64,000 nt of DNA from Microbacterium proteolyticum (GTDB lineage Bacteria > Actinomycetota > Actinomycetes > Actinomycetales > Microbacteriaceae): the NCBI RefSeq assembly GCF_014192415.1, contig NZ_JACHXY010000001.1, positions 558,001 to 622,000 on the forward strand. The letters are read 5' to 3'. The notes beneath the pieces were generated by a model, which worked only from the letters and a program-made list of their open reading frames with translations, was not told the origin of the DNA and made no database searches. Both the position numbers and the translations under genes were made by a program. Positions 16,050 through 27,004 of the stretch are shown here, one piece after another (the stretch's first letter is position 1; each line of letters starts with the position of its first letter).

Positions 16050-16116
16050 CGAGAAACGCGATTGCCGGGAGGAAACGCCTCGTCGGGGCGTTTCTCCCCG
16101 CCGATCGCGTTTCTCG
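16050..16116. repeat. GAGAAACGC palindromic repeat, copy 1
   Basis: The arms CGAGAAACGCGAT (16050-16062) and ATCGCGTTTCTCG (16104-16116) are perfect. The inner stem GAAACGCC/GGCGTTTC gives a 67-base double hairpin. Copies 1 and 2 fill most of the 381-base folD-glyA gap. Confidence 0.88.
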
Positions 16117-16208
16117 CGAAAGTGGTGGCGGCGGTTCCCGGATGCCGAGATGTGCCGCGGCGCGGAGCGCGTCGCCGGACGACGCGGTGTCCGTGCGTGC
16201 GCTGCTGT

Positions 16209-16275
16209 CGAGAAACGCGATTGCCAGGACGAAACGCCTCGTCGGGGCGTTTCTCGCCGCCGATCGCGTTTCTCG
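16209..16275. repeat. GAGAAACGC palindromic repeat, copy 2
   Basis: Same 67-base length and same 13-base arms as copy 1 (16209-16221, 16263-16275), with only a few interior differences. The flanking sequence also matches partly (GTGCGCTG before each copy), so a larger unit has duplicated. Confidence 0.88.
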
Positions 16276-16355
16276 CGAGGGCGGTGGCGGCGACCGACAG
16301 ACGCCGGATGCCGGGACGAGGCCGCGAGAGAACCGCGACCCCGCCCCGGCGGGGC

Positions 16356-17630
16356 TCACTGCTGCAGGTCGGGGTACAGCGGGAAGGCGTCGGCGAGCTT
16401 CGCGACGCGTGCCCGCAGGGCCTCGACGTCGGCGCCGGGGATCAGCGCGAGCGCGATGATGTCGGCCACCTCGGTGAACTCCGCGTCGTCGAAGCCGCGG
16501 GTCGCGAGCGCCGGGGTGCCGATGCGCAGACCCGAGGTCACCATCGGCGGGCGCGGGTCGTTGGGGACGGCGTTGCGGTTGACCGTGATGTGGATCTCGT
16601 GCAGCAGGTCTTCGGCCTGCTTGCCGTCGATCTCGGCCTCGCGCAGGTCGACGAGCACGAGGTGCACGTCGGTGCCACCCGAGCGCACGGCGATGCCGGC
16701 GTTCTTGACGTCGTCCTGGGTGAGACGGTCGGCGAGGATCGACGCGCCCCGCAGGGTGCGCTCCTGACGCTCCTTGAACTCCGGCGTCAGCGCGAGCTTG
16801 AACGCCGTCGCCTTGGCGGCGATGACGTGCATGAGCGGACCGCCCTGCTGGCCGGGGAAGACCGCGGTGTTGATCTTCTTGGCGAGGGCTTCGTCGTTGG
16901 TGAGGATGAGGCCCGAGCGGGGGCCGCCGATGGTCTTGTGCACCGTGGTCGAGACGACGTGGGCGTGCGGGATCGGCGAGGGGTGCACGCCCGCGGCGAC
17001 GAGACCGGCGAAGTGCGCCATGTCGACCCACAGCAGGGCGCCCACCTCGTCGGCGATCGCGCGGAAGGCTTCGAAGTCGAGCTGGCGGGGGTAGGCCGAC
17101 CAGCCGGCGATGATGACCTTCGGCTTGTGCTCGAGGGCGAGACGGCGCACCTCGTCCATGTCGATGATCGAGGTCTCGGGGTCGACGCCGTACGCGACGA
17201 TGTCGTAGAGACGGCCCGAGAAGTTGATCTTCATGCCGTGGGTCAGGTGACCGCCCTGGTCGAGGGCGAGACCGAGGAGCGTGTCGCCGGGGCGGGCGAT
17301 GGCGTGCAGCACCGCCGCGTTCGCCGAGGCACCCGAGTGCGGCTGGACGTTGGCGTACCCGGCGCCGAACAGGGTCTTGGCCCGCTCGATCGCGAGCGAC
17401 TCGGCCACGTCGACCTCTTCGCAGCCGCCGTAGTACCGACGACCCGGGTAGCCCTCGGCGTACTTGTTGGTGAGCACCGAGCCCTGCGACTGCAGCACCG
17501 AGACGGGGACGAAGTTCTCGGACGCGATCATCTCGAGGAAGCCGCGCTGACGATCGAGCTCGCGCTGCAGAACCTCGGCGATCTCGGGGTCGACCTCGGA
17601 GAGGGGGGCGTTGAAGTACGGATCGGTCAT
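16356..17630 (-). CDS. glyA: Serine hydroxymethyltransferase
   Basis: A 424-aa PLP enzyme converting serine and THF to glycine and methylene-THF. Motifs: [11 protein letters not shown] at the N-terminus, [41 protein letters not shown] and the PLP lysine in [16 protein letters not shown]. The C-terminal substrate Arg lies in [18 protein letters not shown]. The ATG at 17630 follows AAGGAGATCGC. A ZTP riboswitch lies in its 5' leader, and folD is downstream, so gene expression follows folate/purine status. Confidence 0.98.
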   Translation of the reverse strand: MTDPYFNAPLSEVDPEIAEVLQRELDRQRGFLEMIASENFVPVSVLQSQGSVLTNKYAEGYPGRRYYGGCEEVDVAESLAIERAKTLFGAGYANVQPHSGASANAAVLHAIARPGDTLLGLALDQGGHLTHGMKINFSGRLYDIVAYGVDPETSIIDMDEVRRLALEHKPKVIIAGWSAYPRQLDFEAFRAIADEVGALLWVDMAHFAGLVAAGVHPSPIPHAHVVSTTVHKTIGGPRSGLILTNDEALAKKINTAVFPGQQGGPLMHVIAAKATAFKLALTPEFKERQERTLRGASILADRLTQDDVKNAGIAVRSGGTDVHLVLVDLREAEIDGKQAEDLLHEIHITVNRNAVPNDPRPPMVTSGLRIGTPALATRGFDDAEFTEVADIIALALIPGADVEALRARVAKLADAFPLYPDLQQ

Positions 17631-17689
17631 GCGATCTCCTTGACGATGGTTCGGGATGCCACGGACTCGGCGAATCCGCGGAGATACCG

Positions 17690-17775
17690 CATCGACCCAG
17701 GCGTACGGTCGAATACCGTCAAGCGGTCGCTCCCCGGTGGTGTCCCACCTCAACGCCAGTCGCGACGCTGCCACA
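17690..17775 (-). promoter_or_regulatory. ZTP (pfl) riboswitch in the glyA leader
   Basis: Read on the minus strand, the leader contains the hallmark pieces in order: GTCGCGACTGGCG, then GGTGG...ACCACCGGGGAGCGAC, a variable hairpin (ACGGT/ACCGT) and CGCCTGGG. P1 pairs GTCGC with GCGAC, and the pseudoknot pairs GGCG with CGCC. This is the ZTP/ZMP-sensing aptamer known upstream of glyA, folD and purH. The aptamer ends about 60 bases before the ATG. The remaining leader can form GCGG-N5-CCGC. The rest of the 17631-17973 gap holds no gene. Confidence 0.93.
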
Positions 17776-17973
17776 TTACCGGTTTCCCCCGCGGTACGCC
17801 GAGTGCATCCTGCGGGTTCCCGGGGAGTCGGCGGGGGCGGGGGCGCACCTCTGCCCGCGCGGAAGACCCCGTCGCGCCGGAGGCACCGCCCCCGGGCGGC
17901 GGACGGCCGAAAGAGCGCGTCCGCGCGGAGCCGGCCGGCACCGCACCATCGCAGACGACGTACCATCGAAGAC

Positions 17974-18360
17974 GTGTCCGACACTCCCCGCGTCCGTGCC
18001 GCTGCGCCCCTCGATCCGGGCATGCGCCCCCGCCCCACCGCGATCGAGATCATCAGCGTCGCCTGCGGTCTCGTCGCTTTCATCACGATGGCCATCTGGG
18101 GCTTCACGGCCTGGCCGCTGCCCTGGAACATCGTCGCCGGGCTCGGTGCACCCGCCCTCGCCATCGTCGTGTGGGCGCTGTTCGTCTCCCCCCGCGCGGT
18201 GCTCGCCGTGCACCCCTTCATCCGCGCGATCGTCGAGCTCTTCGTCTACGCCGCGGCCACCATCGCCTGGTGGAGCATGGGCCAGGCGTGGATCGGACTC
18301 GCCTTCGCCGTCGTCGCGGTGACCGTGGGCGCGGTGAACGGCCGCCGGCGCTTGGCGTGA
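17974..18360 (+). CDS. Small membrane protein, YrdB/DUF2568-like
   Basis: A 128-aa protein with four hydrophobic segments from about residue 25: [20 protein letters not shown], then [20 protein letters not shown], then [19 protein letters not shown], then a last helix ending VNGRRRLA. The pattern and length fit DUF2568. The GTG start at 17974 follows TACCAT by seven bases, which looks like a leaderless start; a downstream ATG ([10 protein letters not shown]) is an alternative. The 3' end overlaps the next start as GTGA. Function unknown. Confidence 0.75.
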   Translation: MSDTPRVRAAAPLDPGMRPRPTAIEIISVACGLVAFITMAIWGFTAWPLPWNIVAGLGAPALAIVVWALFVSPRAVLAVHPFIRAIVELFVYAAATIAWWSMGQAWIGLAFAVVAVTVGAVNGRRRLA

Positions 18361-19721
18361 GCACCGACGTCGTCGCCCTGCTGCGCGCGGAACTCGGCGA
18401 GCGGGTCGACGTCGACCCCGCAGCCCTCGACGCGGCACGGTCCGACAAGTCGGGTCACGCAGCCTCGGGCCTCCCCCTCGCCGTCGTGCACGCGGCGTCC
18501 GTGGCCGACGTGCAGGCGACGTTGCGCATCGCCTCGGCCACCGGCACCCCCGTCGTCCCGCGCGGCGCCGGCACGGGACTCGCGGGAGGTGCCAACACCG
18601 GCGGTGGCGAGATCAGCCTGTCGGTGCGCGGGATGGACCGGGTGATCGAGGTGCGACCCGACGACCTCCTCGCGGTCGTCGAACCCGGCATCCTCAACGC
18701 CGACCTGAATGCGCTGCTCGAACCGCACGGCGTCTGGTGGGCGCCCGACCCGGCCAGCCGCGCCATCTCGACGGTCGGCGGCAACATCGCCACCGGTGCC
18801 GGCGGTTTGCTCTGCGCGAAGTACGGCGTGGTGCGCGACGCGGTGCTCGGTGTCGACCTCGTCCTCGCGGACGGACGCCTGCTGCGCCTCGGTCATCGCA
18901 GCGTGAAGGGCGTCACCGGCCTCGACCTCACCTCGCTGGTCATCGGATCGGAGGGGACGCTCGGTGTGGTGGTCGGCGCCACCCTCAAGCTCCGCCGCCT
19001 CGTCGAGGGCGAGCGTGTCACGCTGACAGCGCTGTTCGACGGCGTCCGGGCCGCCGCCGTCGCCTCGGCCGGGGTCACGGCATCCGGTGCGCAGCCCGCG
19101 GTCATGGAGCTGATGGATGCCACGAGCCTCGCGGCCGTGCACCGATTGCTGTCGCTGCCGGCTCCTCCCCCGGGCGCGGCGCAGCTGACGGTGCAGACGG
19201 ACGGGCCCGTCGCCGCCGCCGAGGCCCGCGCGATCGCCGACGTCCTCCGCGCGGCCGGCGGCACCGTGACCGTCGCCGCCGACGCCGCCGAGGGCGAGGA
19301 GCTGCTGGCGATCCGCCGCGCCATGCACCCGGCGATGGAGACGCTGGGCACGACGCTCATCGAGGACGTCTCCGTCCCCCGCAGCGCACTGCCCGACATG
19401 TTCGACGAGATCGCGCGCATCGAGCGGCAGTTCGGACTCGTGATCCCGGCCGTCGCTCACGCGGGCGACGGCAATCTGCATCCGAACTTCGTATTCGAGG
19501 GCCCCGACGTCCCCCCGGTGGTGTGGGATGCCGCCGAGGAGCTCTTCCGCGCGGCCCTCGCACTGGGTGGCACGCTGACCGGTGAGCACGGCATCGGGGT
19601 GCTGAAGCGTCGCTGGCTGGCTGACGAGCTGGGCGACGACCAGTGGCGACTGCAACGCGACATCGCCCGGGTGTTCGACCCGCTCGGAATCCTGAACCCC
19701 GGCAAGGTCTTCGCGTCCTGA
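18357..19721 (+). CDS. FAD-linked 2-hydroxyacid oxidase/dehydrogenase, GlcD type
   Basis: A 454-aa flavoprotein of the vanillyl-alcohol-oxidase fold, expected to oxidise glycolate, D-lactate or a similar 2-hydroxyacid. The N-terminal FAD domain has VVPRGAGTGLAGGANT, STVGGNIATGAGG and GVVRDAVLGVDLVLADG. The C-terminal cap domain has the metal/substrate motif VIPAVAHAGDGNLHP and TGEHGIGVLKR. The GTG start overlaps the previous stop (GTGA). No Fe-S partner gene (glcF) is adjacent. The exact substrate is not decidable by eye. Confidence 0.88.
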   Translation: MSTDVVALLRAELGERVDVDPAALDAARSDKSGHAASGLPLAVVHAASVADVQATLRIASATGTPVVPRGAGTGLAGGANTGGGEISLSVRGMDRVIEVRPDDLLAVVEPGILNADLNALLEPHGVWWAPDPASRAISTVGGNIATGAGGLLCAKYGVVRDAVLGVDLVLADGRLLRLGHRSVKGVTGLDLTSLVIGSEGTLGVVVGATLKLRRLVEGERVTLTALFDGVRAAAVASAGVTASGAQPAVMELMDATSLAAVHRLLSLPAPPPGAAQLTVQTDGPVAAAEARAIADVLRAAGGTVTVAADAAEGEELLAIRRAMHPAMETLGTTLIEDVSVPRSALPDMFDEIARIERQFGLVIPAVAHAGDGNLHPNFVFEGPDVPPVVWDAAEELFRAALALGGTLTGEHGIGVLKRRWLADELGDDQWRLQRDIARVFDPLGILNPGKVFAS

Positions 19722-19825
19722 GGGTCGGGGGTCGCGCCGGCGTGATGAGAACGTGACGTGGCTCCCGGCGAATGCGCAGCGCTCTCCAATAGCATGGGAA
19801 GACTGACTTGTGGGGGGTTTGACCA

Positions 19826-21217
19826 ATGACCGACGGTACCGACGGCGCCACGTACGCCTGGGCTCCGGCCGAGCCGAAGGCGCGTAAGAACCGCTCCGGC
19901 CTGTGGATCGGCATCCCCGCCGGCGCCACGGCCGTGGCCCTCATCGCCGCCTCGCTGGTCCTGATCGCGCCCGGCGCGTCCGTCGCCGGTGTGCAGATCG
20001 GCGGCCTGACCGCCGGAGCCGCGGCTCAGGCCATCGAGACCCGCCTGGCGCAGACGACGGTCACCGTCGAGAGCCCCGCCGGAGAAGTGACCGTCACCGG
20101 CGCCGATCTCGGCGCCACGGTCGACGCCGCAGCCCTCGCCGACAAGGCGTTCTCCGACAACCCCATGTGGAAGCCCGCATCGTGGTTCCCGCAGGGCACC
20201 GGTGTCGCGGTCGCGGTCGATGCCGCCGACGCGGCCGCGACCCTGCGCGACCGTGCCCCCGGAGCGTTCCGCGCGCCGGTCGACGCCTCGCTCGCCTACG
20301 ACGCCGGTTCCGAGACCTATGTGACCATCCCCGCCGAGGCCGGCGAGGGGATCGACGCCACCGTCGTCGCCGCCGCACTGCAGTCCGCGTTCGACGCCGG
20401 CACCCCCTCGACCACGGTCGAGGCCGGCCTGGTCGCTGTCGACGCCCCCGTCTCGACCGAAGAAGCCGACGCCGCCGTGGCGAAGCTCAACGGCATCCTC
20501 GACTCCGCGGGCTTCTACATCGGCGACGAGCGCACGGTGCCCGTCGACCGCGCCACGGCGGCATCCTGGATCACCGTCACCCCCGACGGCACGGGCGAGT
20601 TCGCCATCTCGGCCGATGAAGCCGCCATTCAGAACGCCGTCTCGGGTCTCGCCGGCAGCGTCGACCGCGCCGCGGTCAATGCCGACGTCATCGTCGACAG
20701 CGGCGGCGAGGTCATCAAGGCCCTCACCGAGGGCCAGACCGGTCGCTCGCTCGGTGACACCAGCGGCATCGCCGCGGCTTTCGCGTCGCAGCTCGCCGAC
20801 GGCAATGCGCGTTTCGGTCTCACCGTCGCCGAGACGCCCTTCGACACCAAGAAGACCGAGCGTCGCATCGAGGTCAACCTCAGCGCGCAGTCGGTCACCC
20901 TGTACGAGAACGGGCAGGTCTATCGCAACTGGTCCATGTCTTCGGGCAAGAGCGGTTGGGAGACCCACACCGGCGACTACCGCATCGGCTGGAAGACGTC
21001 GATGCAAGACATGGGGTGCGTCCCGGGCTACGACTGGTGCACCAAAGATGTTCCGTGGGTCGCCTACTTCAACGGCGATGAGGCGTTCCACGGCACGTAC
21101 TGGCACAACAACTTCGGCACCCCGATGAGCCACGGCTGCGTGAACCTCACGGTGAACAACGCCAAAGAGCTGTACGACTGGGCCTACCAGGGCACCGAGG
21201 TCTCGGTCCACTACTGA
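19826..21217 (+). CDS. Membrane-anchored L,D-transpeptidase (YkuD domain)
   Basis: A 463-aa cell-wall enzyme that makes 3-3 or lipoprotein-type crosslinks in peptidoglycan. A short Lys/Arg-rich cytoplasmic part is followed by one transmembrane segment (about residues 25-48). Two repeated putative peptidoglycan-binding/spacer modules cover about 55-330. The YkuD catalytic domain begins RRIEVNLSAQSVTLYENGQ and carries the active site HGTYWHNNFGTPMSHGCVNL with catalytic Cys and His. A GGGGGG stretch lies before the ATG. Confidence 0.93.
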   Translation: MTDGTDGATYAWAPAEPKARKNRSGLWIGIPAGATAVALIAASLVLIAPGASVAGVQIGGLTAGAAAQAIETRLAQTTVTVESPAGEVTVTGADLGATVDAAALADKAFSDNPMWKPASWFPQGTGVAVAVDAADAAATLRDRAPGAFRAPVDASLAYDAGSETYVTIPAEAGEGIDATVVAAALQSAFDAGTPSTTVEAGLVAVDAPVSTEEADAAVAKLNGILDSAGFYIGDERTVPVDRATAASWITVTPDGTGEFAISADEAAIQNAVSGLAGSVDRAAVNADVIVDSGGEVIKALTEGQTGRSLGDTSGIAAAFASQLADGNARFGLTVAETPFDTKKTERRIEVNLSAQSVTLYENGQVYRNWSMSSGKSGWETHTGDYRIGWKTSMQDMGCVPGYDWCTKDVPWVAYFNGDEAFHGTYWHNNFGTPMSHGCVNLTVNNAKELYDWAYQGTEVSVHY

Positions 21218-21231
21218 GCCCGTGACCTCTC

Positions 21232-21264
21232 GAGGGGGTGGACGCCATCGGCATCCACCCCCTC
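21232..21264 (+). terminator. Terminator after the L,D-transpeptidase
   Basis: GAGGGGGTGGACGCC-N3-GGCATCCACCCCCTC, arms paired apart from one position. It begins 14 bases after the stop. Confidence 0.8.
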
Positions 21265-21382
21265 TGTCGTCGCCGGGGCATGGTGGCTGATCGGCGCGCA
21301 CGGCTCGTCCCGGCGGGGGTGTGCCGACCGCGGCGCGGTCCGCCGGCAGGCCGCGAGAACGGGCCGTTCTGCACCCGGCGGA

Positions 21383-21462
21383 CACAACGCAGGACTTTCC
21401 CCCTCGCCGCCGCGTCAGCCGCCGGATCCCCGCGGATCCGCCGACGCGACTCCTGCGTTGTG
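21383..21462. repeat. ACACAACGCAGGAG palindromic repeat, copy C
   Basis: The arms CACAACGCAGGA (21383-21394) and TCCTGCGTTGTG (21451-21462) are perfect. With copy D and the intervening tandem repeat it fills the 623-base gap between two convergent transcription units (21218-21840). Confidence 0.83.
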
Positions 21463-21548
21463 CCCGCGCACGGCGCCCGGGGACAGGGCGAGCACGGGCT
21501 GCAGGAGTGATGGCAGGCCGCCCACTCAGCGCCTGCGGTCTCCCCGTG

Positions 21549-21619
21549 CCACGGCGGGCCACCCCCATGCCGACTGCCCGACGGGCCACGGCGGACCGCC
21601 CCATGCCGACTGCCGACGG
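21549..21619. repeat. Tandem repeat, two units of about 37 bases
   Basis: GCCACGGCGGnCC followed by CCCCATGCCGACTGCC and CGACGG occurs twice in a row, with three or four differences. It lies between palindromes C and D. Confidence 0.7.
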
Positions 21620-21702
21620 ACACGACGCAGGACTCCGGCCCCGTCCGCCGCGTCAGCGCCCGCCCCCGACCTGTGCAGCGCGCACAACTCCTGCATTGTG
21701 TC
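21619..21702. repeat. ACACAACGCAGGAG palindromic repeat, copy D (diverged)
   Basis: The arms GACACGACGCAGGA (21619-21632) and TCCTGCATTGTGTC (21689-21702) pair with one mismatch. Copies C and D are each followed by a GGCGAGCAC-rGGGTGCA-like tail, evidence of a segmental duplication. Confidence 0.75.
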
Positions 21703-21782
21703 CGCGCGAGGCACCTGACGAGTGGGGCGAGCACAGGGTGCAAGAGCTGTGCTCCGACCCGCTGGAGTCACGGTCGGCATGG

Positions 21783-21829
21783 AACGCCAGAGGGGGCGGA
21801 TGCACATGGCATCCGCCCCCTCTGGCGTT
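21783..21829. terminator. Very strong hairpin downstream of icd
   Basis: 21-base perfect arms (21783-21803 and 21809-21829) with core GAGGGGGCGGATGC and a five-base loop. It lies 11 bases beyond the icd stop. Its symmetry suits termination from both sides. Confidence 0.88.
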
Positions 21830-21840
21830 CGGGCCGCGAC

Positions 21841-24060
<2,220 letters not shown>

Positions 24061-24120
24061 GTCAGATCTCTCCGTAGAGGCGGCCAGGGTTGCGTTTCAG
24101 CCTATCGCACGTCGGCAAAG

Positions 24121-24136
24121 TCTCTTGATATCGAGA
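24121..24136. promoter_or_regulatory. TCTCTTGATATCGAGA operator-like site upstream of icd
   Basis: A near-palindrome centred on GATATC. The same 16 bases occur on the minus strand at 59237-59252 before sucC. The regulator is not identified. Confidence 0.65.
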
Positions 24137-24278
24137 TAGTTCGGGGTTGCCCCCTCGGGGATCTGCGTCGCTGTTTCGGGTGAACGCGCGGGTGCGTGTC
24201 GCCGGCGGGCGGATGACGGGGACGCATGCGAGGGCATGCGATCTTGGGACTGCGCTGCCGGGCCGCTAGCCTGGGCGC

Positions 24279-24731
24279 ATGGCTGACCTGCGTCTCGTCG
24301 AACTGTCCGCCGCCACGATCGTGGCGGTGAACACTCTGTCGCTCAAGCCCGGCCAGGAGCAGTTCCTCGCTCCGGTCAGCTACGGCATCGCCGCGACCGT
24401 CAGCAATCCGCAGACGTCGTGGCAGCGCGTCGTGCTCGACGCCGACGAGGTCGTCGGCTTCGTCAGCGCCAACTTCGACCCCGACGCCCACGAAGAGCAC
24501 TTCCGCTCGGTGCTCTGGCGCATCAACGTCGACGCCGACGAGCAGGGCCGCGGCGTCGGCAGTTACGCCCTCGCCGCCGTTCTCGAAGAGGCACGCGGCC
24601 GCGGCATGGACCACGTCGACGTCATCTACGAACCCGGCGTCGGCGGCCCCGAGGCGTTCTTCGAACGCGTCGGCTTCGAGGCGGTCGGCGAGACCGAGTA
24701 CGGCGAGATCATCGCGCGCGTGCGGGTCTGA
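24279..24731 (+). CDS. GNAT-family N-acetyltransferase
   Basis: A 150-aa GNAT-fold protein. Motif A, the acetyl-CoA pyrophosphate loop, reads RINVDADEQGRGVGSYALAA. The preceding strand is VVLDADEVVGFVSANFDP, and the C-terminal strand contains FFERVGFEAVGETEYGE. The substrate cannot be predicted. The ATG follows TAGCCT by six bases, which fits a leaderless promoter. It converges with the end of the RiPP operon. Confidence 0.88.
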   Translation: MADLRLVELSAATIVAVNTLSLKPGQEQFLAPVSYGIAATVSNPQTSWQRVVLDADEVVGFVSANFDPDAHEEHFRSVLWRINVDADEQGRGVGSYALAAVLEEARGRGMDHVDVIYEPGVGGPEAFFERVGFEAVGETEYGEIIARVRV

Positions 24732-24770
24732 CCCGACCGGCGAGGCGATCCCTCCTCCGCCGCCCCCGCA

Positions 24771-24785
24771 AGCGCCGACGGCGCT
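24771..24785 (-). terminator. Short hairpin at the end of the RiPP operon
   Basis: AGCGCC-N3-GGCGCT, just past the last transporter gene. It is weak and there is no T-run. Confidence 0.35.
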
Positions 24786-24789
24786 CGGA

Positions 24790-25566
24790 TCACCGTACGT
24801 CTCGCCGCAGGAACGACCACGCGCCCGCGGCGAGCGCGGTGGCTACCCACGCGGTCGCTAGAGCGGACGCCATTTCCTGCGTCGGCCCGACGGCCTCGCC
24901 GACACCGAGGGCCGCGAGATCGAGCCCGGCGCCGCGGAGCATCGTGGGCAGCGGCATCCAGGCCGCGATGTCCGGCCACGGGGAAGCCGCCATGAGCGCG
25001 GCGCTGATCGAGAAGGGGGCGACGAACAGCGCCGGCAGATGCGCCTGGACGACGAGCCCCACGCCGAGACCCCAGACCGCGGCGGCCGCGCCCACGGCGA
25101 GGATCGCCAGGACACCACCGAGGTCCACGCCGGCGAGACCGAAGGTCGGCACCAGCGCAAGACGTCCGCCGAGCACCGCCGCGGCGGCGACCATCGCTCC
25201 GCCCAGCGCCGTGAACGGCACCCGACCGACGAGCGCCCAGGGGCGCGACTGCAGCGTCGCCCTCTGCGCGACCACCCCGGAGCGACGGTCCAGCGTGTAC
25301 CGGAACGAGCCGTAGATCGCGGCCATGACGGCGGCATAGACGCCGATCACCGCCGACAACGGCCCGACCACGAGCATCTTCACGTCATCGGGCGCGCCGG
25401 CGACGTCAGCGGGGATGCTCGCGGCGATGGACGCGGAGAGCACGAGCGTGGCCGCAGCGATCCCACCCAGGGGCAGGTCGACCTCGAAGCTCCGCCCCTG
25501 AGCGGCGAGAGTGCGACCCGCGCGGCGCAGCAGGGAGGGACGGGTGACCACGGAAGCGGCCGTCAC
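24790..25566 (-). CDS. mpaT3: Daptide-cluster ABC-2 type permease subunit (second)
   Basis: A 258-aa integral membrane protein with six hydrophobic stretches, for instance LPLGGIAAATLVLSASIAA, AVIGVYAAVMAAIYGSF and AILAVGAAAAVWGLGVGLVV. The layout is that of ABC-2 exporter permeases. The GTG start overlaps the preceding permease stop as GTGA. With the ATPase and first permease it should form the exporter for the mature peptides and possibly give self-protection. Subunit lettering follows the Microbacterium paraoxydans daptide cluster by analogy and is not secure. Last gene of the operon. Confidence 0.8.
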   Translation of the reverse strand: MTAASVVTRPSLLRRAGRTLAAQGRSFEVDLPLGGIAAATLVLSASIAASIPADVAGAPDDVKMLVVGPLSAVIGVYAAVMAAIYGSFRYTLDRRSGVVAQRATLQSRPWALVGRVPFTALGGAMVAAAAVLGGRLALVPTFGLAGVDLGGVLAILAVGAAAAVWGLGVGLVVQAHLPALFVAPFSISAALMAASPWPDIAAWMPLPTMLRGAGLDLAALGVGEAVGPTQEMASALATAWVATALAAGAWSFLRRDVR

Positions 25567-26288
25567 GCGAACCGCCGTCGTCCGACGATCCACGCACCCG
25601 TCGTCAGTGCGAGGGCCCAGGCCAGAGCCACGGCCAACCCGCCGCCCGGCGGGAGCAGCACGGGATGGTTCTGAGGCGACGCCAGCGCAGCGAGCGACAA
25701 CCCCGGCAGGAAGCGGGCCACGTCGGGCGCGGTGCCGAGCAGGGCGAGCTCGAAGGCGATCGGGCCTGCCAGCACCAGGGCTGCCGCGGCGTAGTAGTTG
25801 CCCACGATCCAGCCGACCGCGGCACCGAAGACCGACCCCAGCGCCGTCGCGGGAAGCGCTCCGAGCGCCGTGCGGAACACCGCCGGGGAAGGGGCGAACG
25901 TGAGACCGTTCACGCTCATCACCACGGCGACGACACCGCACCATAGGAGGGTCAGGCCCGCGGTGAGGATCAGTCCGACGACCATCGCCGCGAGGACCTT
26001 GCCCACGAACGCGCGCGCGAACCCGACCTGGACGACCGTCCGGCCCATGGATCCGTAATAGAACTCGCGGGTCACGCCGAACGCCCCCGCGAACGCCGCC
26101 ACCACGAAGGTCCACGCGACCGGGGCGAAGAGCAGACCCGCGGCGGTCTCGGCATCCAGGCTCGTCATCCGCCCGAGGGTGTCGTCGCTGGTGAGGACGA
26201 TGACGGGGACGAACCCCGCCAGCAGCAGGACGGCGAGGGTATTGAATCCACTGCGCGCGCGCAGGATCTCGGCACGCATCGCCCTCAT
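25563..26288 (-). CDS. mpaT2: Daptide-cluster ABC-2 type permease subunit (first)
   Basis: A 241-aa membrane protein. It opens MRAMRAEILRARSGFNTLAV, the amphipathic start typical of ABC-2 permeases. About six transmembrane segments follow, including AAGLLFAPVAWTFVVAAFAG and AAALVLAGPIAFELALLG. The extracellular-loop-adjacent FGVTREFYYGSMGRTVVQV matches permeases of bacteriocin and lantibiotic immunity exporters. The ATG overlaps the ATPase stop (TGATG). Six helices per permease suggest a one ATPase (dimer) plus two permeases complex. Confidence 0.82.
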   Translation of the reverse strand: MRAMRAEILRARSGFNTLAVLLLAGFVPVIVLTSDDTLGRMTSLDAETAAGLLFAPVAWTFVVAAFAGAFGVTREFYYGSMGRTVVQVGFARAFVGKVLAAMVVGLILTAGLTLLWCGVVAVVMSVNGLTFAPSPAVFRTALGALPATALGSVFGAAVGWIVGNYYAAAALVLAGPIAFELALLGTAPDVARFLPGLSLAALASPQNHPVLLPPGGGLAVALAWALALTTGAWIVGRRRFA

Positions 26289-27004
26289 CACGCGCGACTC
26301 CCCTCGACGAGGTCGAAGTAGCGATCCTCGAGGGAATCTCCGGGGCCGCACACGAGGTCGCCGAGCGCGCCGGAATACAGCACCCGACGCTGGAGGATGA
26401 CGACTTCGTCGACGGTGTGCTCGAGTTCGGCGAGCTGATGGCTCGACACCAGGACCGATCCCCCGCCCTCCGCGAAGGCCCGCAGGTAGCGACGCAACCA
26501 CCGGATGCCGTCCGGGTCCAGACCGTTGGAGGGTTCGTCGAGGACGAGCGTGCGAGGCGAGCCGATGAGGGCGGCCGCGAGCCCGAGCCTCTGCACCATG
26601 CCCGTCGAGAAGGATTTCACTCGTCGCCGGGCGTCGTCGGCGAGTCCGACCTCGTCGAGAACCTCGTCGACACGCCGGCGGGGGGCGCCGACGGCGAGGC
26701 GGGCGATCTCGAGGTGTCGCCGCGCGGTGATGCCGGTCTCGAAGCCGAATCCGTCCATCTGCACACCGATGTGGGCCGATGGCTGTACGAGACGGCGGAA
26801 CGGCAGGCCGTCGACGAGCGACTCGCCCTCGGTCGGGGCGGACAGGCCGACGACGGTGCGCAGCGTCGTGGACTTCCCCGCTCCGTTCGGGCCGAGCAGT
26901 CCCACGATGCTGCCGCGACGCACGGCGAACGAGACGTCATCGACGGCCGTGCGGGATCCGTATCTCTTGGTGAGGTGGCGCACCTCGATAGCGGGGTCGA
27001 TCAT
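26288..27004 (-). CDS. mpaT1: Daptide-cluster ABC transporter ATP-binding protein
   Basis: A 238-aa ATPase. Walker A GPNGAGKST is at residues 38-46. A Q-loop region follows (HIGVQMDGFG). The signature is FSTGMVQRLGLA in place of the usual LSGGQ form, as in other antibiotic-peptide exporters. Walker B is TLVLDEPSNGLDPDG, and the switch His lies in VSSHQLAELEH. The ATG overlaps the protease stop (ATGA). It should energise export by the two following ABC-2 permeases. Confidence 0.93.
   Translation of the reverse strand: MIDPAIEVRHLTKRYGSRTAVDDVSFAVRRGSIVGLLGPNGAGKSTTLRTVVGLSAPTEGESLVDGLPFRRLVQPSAHIGVQMDGFGFETGITARRHLEIARLAVGAPRRRVDEVLDEVGLADDARRRVKSFSTGMVQRLGLAAALIGSPRTLVLDEPSNGLDPDGIRWLRRYLRAFAEGGGSVLVSSHQLAELEHTVDEVVILQRRVLYSGALGDLVCGPGDSLEDRYFDLVEGSRA

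Noticed and set aside
15009..19721. Very long plus-strand frame of 1570 codons
   Set aside because: Its first two thirds are antisense to folD and glyA, both certain. Only the last 454 codons (from GTG 18357) are a real gene.
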